Shown: positions 60,904 to 64,000 of the stretch, one piece after another
Position numbering within the stretch: the stretch's first letter is position 1
Layout of the letters: every line of letters begins with the position of its first letter
Notes under the pieces: model-generated
Database searches by the model: none
The model's input: the letters and a program-made list of their open reading frames with translations, nothing else
Told to the model about the DNA's origin: nothing
Assembly: GCA_963803575.1 (NCBI GenBank)
Contig: CAWDMW010000002.1
Location: 310,001 to 374,000, forward strand
DNA length: 64,000 nt
Direction: 5' to 3'
Origin: CAWDMW01 sp963803575
Lineage (GTDB): Bacteria; Pseudomonadota; Alphaproteobacteria; Rickettsiales; UBA998
Position numbers and translations under genes: made by a program

Positions 60904-62634
60904 ATGAAACGAAGTTCTCTATTACCCCTTGTCGTTGTTATCGTTGTGCTTGCCGTGATTGCCCTCATGCCAAAGACATCTTACGTTCCGACGACTCCAG
61001 CATATGATGGAGGGGATTTAATGTGTGATGCGGGTATCCCTCTCAGAGACACACCGCTATATATTACCCCTCAATTTGAAAATCTATCCCTTGATTACGA
61101 ACCATCGCGACAGCATTTGGTGAGCGCATTAAACACACTTGAAGATACCAGCGAGGGCAAGGTGCGTGCGGGTTATACCCATGTGTTCTTTCCCTATCTG
61201 TTCTTTGTGAAGCAGGGAGATCACTACGTGATTGACGAGACGAGGCTGGATAAGCAGCTGGCGGTAGCGGCAGAGCTGAACAGACCGTTTGTTGCGTATC
61301 TGTTCAGCAATCATTTTATGCCAACGGATGATGTGCCACTGGTGAAAGCGTTATTGCAGGATAGTAACAACCTGATGCAATTTAGGGATGGTACCTCTCC
61401 AAGTGAGCAATATTTTCGCACCGGCATCGTGCCTTTCCGCCTAACCAATGATCTGCAACTGGATATGGTGACATACCGTCATGAGGCAATGGAACTTATT
61501 GCCACGAAGCTGGCAGCATTTCAGCGCCAGTATCCTGAGTTGCTGATTGGGATTATGCTGGGTGGTGAAACCCATTATATGTTTAATGACTTTTTCCACG
61601 GTACAGGCAATTTTGCTACGCCGGAATTGACGGATTATCACCCGGATGAATTAGCATTATTTGCCGACTGGGTACCCTCAGGCGTGGATACGCAACATAT
61701 TCGCGACATTGCCATGAATCGCTATGAATGGGGGACGGTGCCGGTAAGTGGATGGATTGCACCGCTAAGCGATCATGACCGTTTACGTGTGTATGTCAAT
61801 GGGCGCCATGTTGGTGATGCCAAGCCGCAACTGAATCGTATGGATGTGTATCAGCAATATCAGGCAAAGGCTACCAAACTTACCGAACCGAATACGGGGT
61901 TTGTCTATGAATATGATTACCGCCATTTGTCTGCTGGCCGATATTATCTGGAAGTACTGTTGCAGCGAGACGGACGGCTTCATATGGTGGGTAGCCGGTG
62001 GCTGGATGTGTCACCCCAAGAGGCACAATATCAGGATCATATGTTTCCGGGTGCGATTGAACGTGCCTCGCTACCAAGTGGTGTTGAGGGGTATGTTGAT
62101 GCACCGCGTGACGATACGGTGCTACAGTATGAGCCAGTCGCTCGTCTATGGATGCAGTTTCGTGCATCCCGTATTGCATCTTACGTGGAAGCCATGGCGG
62201 TGCCATTTAGAGAGGCAGGTTTTACAAAAGATCAACTTTACAGTTATCAGTTAACGCCGTGGTTAAACGGGAACTGGAATCCTCATTTGTTTGGCATTGG
62301 GAAAGAGTTTTTTAGCAGTACCACCATGCGCCCCGGCATCACGATGTATGGGGGTAATATGCATAACCCACATATTTTTCAATTAATTGCAGGCCATTCC
62401 GGTTATGGCATTCCTGAAATACATCCGCAATCTGCATTTTCAGCGGACTATTTGCGGCGTATGTGGAGGGAACATTATTGTCAGGGTGCAACATTTATTT
62501 CGCCTTACTTTATGAAGCTCAGGGGTGGAAAGAAAGCACCGTCCGATCACGACAAGATGGTGATTTCGCCAGATAACCCTGTCTGGGGCTCAGATACATT
62601 TTACCATTCTATCCGCGAATTATTGCGTCACTGA
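60904..62634 (+). CDS. Membrane-anchored hypothetical protein, possibly glycosidase-fold
   Basis: 576 residues from the ATG at 60904 (MKRSSLLPLVVVIVVLAVIA, a signal-anchor); a start at 60877 adds nine residues. I do not recognise the family. The body has a (beta/alpha)-barrel feel (RAGYTHVFFPYLFFVKQGDHY, LNRPFVAYLFSNHF, ELLIGIMLGGETHYMFNDF with a possible acidic residue), then a beta-sandwich-like middle (LRVYVNGRHVGDAKPQ) and a C-terminal MYGGNMHNPHIFQLIAGHSGYGIPEI. It may act on polysaccharide outside the inner membrane, but this is inference. Confidence 0.6.
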   Translation: MKRSSLLPLVVVIVVLAVIALMPKTSYVPTTPAYDGGDLMCDAGIPLRDTPLYITPQFENLSLDYEPSRQHLVSALNTLEDTSEGKVRAGYTHVFFPYLFFVKQGDHYVIDETRLDKQLAVAAELNRPFVAYLFSNHFMPTDDVPLVKALLQDSNNLMQFRDGTSPSEQYFRTGIVPFRLTNDLQLDMVTYRHEAMELIATKLAAFQRQYPELLIGIMLGGETHYMFNDFFHGTGNFATPELTDYHPDELALFADWVPSGVDTQHIRDIAMNRYEWGTVPVSGWIAPLSDHDRLRVYVNGRHVGDAKPQLNRMDVYQQYQAKATKLTEPNTGFVYEYDYRHLSAGRYYLEVLLQRDGRLHMVGSRWLDVSPQEAQYQDHMFPGAIERASLPSGVEGYVDAPRDDTVLQYEPVARLWMQFRASRIASYVEAMAVPFREAGFTKDQLYSYQLTPWLNGNWNPHLFGIGKEFFSSTTMRPGITMYGGNMHNPHIFQLIAGHSGYGIPEIHPQSAFSADYLRRMWREHYCQGATFISPYFMKLRGGKKAPSDHDKMVISPDNPVWGSDTFYHSIRELLRH

Positions 62635-62741
62635 GCCGAGGGTGGCGTTTCATGTCATGATGTTATGAAAATCTGACAACCCCGTGACACACGCTGAATT
62701 AACCTTCATTATTATGTCACTTTTATTACTGTTATACCTTA

Positions 62742-62750
62742 TGTTATGAT
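62742..62750 (+). promoter_or_regulatory. Extended -10 box six bases before the lipoprotein start
   Basis: TGTTATGAT resembles TG-n-TATAAT and is six bases from the ATG, matching the arrangement before the 37326 paralogue. No ribosome binding site is seen. Confidence 0.5.
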
Positions 62751-62756
62751 AACCGC

Positions 62757-63056
62757 ATGATAAAAAAGATGGCTCTTCTCTTATGTATAACTGGTATGGT
62801 GGCGTCGTGTCGTCCTGCTACGCTCTATTATGTTGATCCTAGTGGCCCGCCTGAATATCAGCTTGGCTGGCAGGATGGCTGTGATACGGGATTGTCTGCG
62901 GGAAGTACGTTTCTGTACAAGATTATGTATGGCCACAAAAAGCGCCATGAATTTGCTGGTAATGCAATGTATCAGTCTGGCTGGAGTGATGCTTCGGCTT
63001 ACTGTCGTTTTGCCCTCGATGCCAGCATGAAAAATGATCCTATCTGGGGGAATTAG
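62757..63056 (+). CDS. Small Cys-containing lipoprotein, copy 2 (paralogue of 37326-37640)
   Basis: 99 residues: MIKKMALLLCITGMVASC is the lipoprotein signal (MVASC). The mature domain is YVDPSGPPEYQLGWQDGCD, GLSAGSTFLYKIMYGHKKRH and YQSGWSDASAYCRFAL, ending DPIWGN. 57 of 58 core residues equal copy 1. The signal peptides are clearly diverged, as are many silent codon positions. Family not recognised. Lies between the glycosidase-like gene and rho. Confidence 0.75.
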   Translation: MIKKMALLLCITGMVASCRPATLYYVDPSGPPEYQLGWQDGCDTGLSAGSTFLYKIMYGHKKRHEFAGNAMYQSGWSDASAYCRFALDASMKNDPIWGN

Positions 63057-63106
63057 CAGCTTGCATGGCTTACCCCTACCCATGATGAGAGGGGTAAGGG
63101 GGTAGC

Positions 63107-64000
63107 TTAACTATTCATCGAAGCAAAGAAATCCGCATTATTCTTGGTGGTTCGTACCTTTTTGAGCAAAAATTCCATACCATCCGCAGCGCCCATAGGC
63201 TCCAGGATACGGCGTAGCATCCAGATTTTGGTGAGGTCGGCTTTGTCCATCAGCAAATCTTCTTTACGAGTGCCGGACTTAATTACGTCTAGCGCCGGGA
63301 AGATGCGTTTGTCCGCAACTTTACGATCAAGCACAATTTCCGAGTTTCCGGTACCTTTAAATTCTTCAAAAATCACTTCATCCATACGGGAACCTGTGTC
63401 AATCAGTGCCGTAGAAATGATGGTGAGTGATCCGCCATCTTCAATATTGCGGGCAGCACCAAAGAAACGCTTAGGCCGTTGCAGTGCGTTAGCGTCCACA
63501 CCACCGGTGAGTACCTTGCCTGACGATGGCACCACCGTGTTATAAGCGCGTGCTAAGCGAGTGATGGAATCTAGCAAAATAACCACATCTTTTTTATGCT
63601 CAACCAGCCGTTTTGCTTTTTCAATGACCATTTCAGCCAATGCCACGTGGCGGTTGGCGGGTTCGTCAAAGGTGGAGCTGACGACTTCACCACGCACCGA
63701 GCGCGACATGTCCGTGACTTCTTCGGGGCGTTCATCAATGAGCAACACGATCAGGATGCTTTCCGGATTATTACGGGTGATGGCGTGTGCCACATTTTGC
63801 ATCAACACGGTTTTACCGGTGCGGGGTGGCGCAACAATCAGGCAGCGCTGGCCTTTACCAATCGGGGCAACAATATCAATCAAGCGGCCACTTATATCCC
63901 GTTTGCCCGGATCTTCGACTTCTAAAATAAAGCGATCATCGGGGAAGATGGGAGTAAGGTTATCAAAATTGACTTTTTTGTGCATCATCTTTGGGTCATC
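63107..64000 (-). CDS. rho: Transcription termination factor Rho (N-terminus cut by window edge)
   Basis: 297 C-terminal residues of Rho, whose usual length is ~420. The frame continues past base 64000, so the N-terminal RNA-binding domain lies outside the window. Visible are Walker A LIVAPPRTGKTVL, the LLIDERPEEVTDM block, the Q-loop region around YNTVVPSSGKVLTGGVD and EFKGTGNSEIVLDRK. Rho is an RNA-dependent hexameric ATPase that ends transcription. In many alphaproteobacteria rho sits between the hem genes and mnmE; here it is ~59 kb from mnmE. A 9-base stem (CTTACCCCT/AGGGGTAAG, ~63068-63097) follows without a T run. Confidence 0.96.
   Translation of the reverse strand, partial: DDPKMMHKKVNFDNLTPIFPDDRFILEVEDPGKRDISGRLIDIVAPIGKGQRCLIVAPPRTGKTVLMQNVAHAITRNNPESILIVLLIDERPEEVTDMSRSVRGEVVSSTFDEPANRHVALAEMVIEKAKRLVEHKKDVVILLDSITRLARAYNTVVPSSGKVLTGGVDANALQRPKRFFGAARNIEDGGSLTIISTALIDTGSRMDEVIFEEFKGTGNSEIVLDRKVADKRIFPALDVIKSGTRKEDLLMDKADLTKIWMLRRILEPMGAADGMEFLLKKVRTTKNNADFFASMNS

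Noticed and set aside
63068..63097. Inverted repeat after rho as an intrinsic terminator
   Set aside because: The stem is good but there is no T tract on the minus strand; not called as a terminator.
1..64000. CRISPR arrays or prophage
   Set aside because: No regularly spaced direct repeats, no cas genes, and no phage structural or integrase genes were seen.

Overview
The window looks like the origin region of a moderately AT-rich alphaproteobacterial chromosome. Three things point there: a hemE-flanking, gene-free stretch full of DnaA boxes (an oriC next to hemE is established in Caulobacter and Rickettsia); a parA-rsmG-mnmG-mnmE block carrying four perfect parS palindromes; and hisH/A/F/E with a DUF2628 gene. 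The genus cannot be named from sequence alone. Biosynthesis of histidine, aromatic amino acids, thiazole, GMP and heme argues against a strongly reduced obligate endosymbiont. TGA, TAA and TAG all act as stops, so the code is standard.

Layout. 1-4.2 kb: parA (cut by the window edge), rsmG, mnmG, mnmE, all on minus, with parS sites inside mnmG and mnmE. 4.3-8 kb: yejF-yejE-yejB peptide ABC transporter; its binding protein yejA lies far away at 56-58 kb. 8-15 kb: priA, a membrane-anchored serine-hydrolase-like protein, DUF4332 and DUF2780 proteins, aroQ, thiS-thiG. 15.2-20.4 kb: tRNA-Cys and a minus operon guaA-yfgM-like-bamB-der. 20.5-28.3 kb: an accessory stretch with a tandem small-gene pair (one copy killed by a TGG-to-TAG change), an unknown two-gene operon, two small lipoproteins with matching 5' hairpins, an adenosine-deaminase-like protein with a C-terminal Rossmann/SLOG-like domain, and a divergent Nudix-like gene. 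28.4-33 kb: nfeD-SPFH pair, an IS1595-type remnant, elbB, a dioxygenase-fold protein, hemJ, and two adjacent long palindromes.

33-36.5 kb: his operon (DUF2628-hisH-GNAT-hisA-hisF-hisE). 36.7-40.6 kb: a small lipoprotein, a 5'-truncated universal stress gene, hemH, hemE. 40.6-41.2 kb: putative oriC. 41.2-48.5 kb: an unusual Hsp20, glmM, tesA divergent from ybbA-ybbP-mutY. 49-55.9 kb: phosphomannomutase and mannose-1-phosphate guanylyltransferase (together giving GDP-mannose), pheA, a ChaN/TIKI-like protein, a PIF1-like helicase. 56-64 kb: yejA, ppk1, unknown proteins, a second copy of the small lipoprotein, and the C-terminal part of rho.

No CRISPR array, prophage or recognised complete defence system is visible. 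The most unusual signals are the parS sites written into MnmE as a repeated heptapeptide, the near-identical lipoprotein pair with promoter-like boxes directly before the start codons, the deaminase-SLOG-like fusion, and the twin palindromes between hisE and hemJ.
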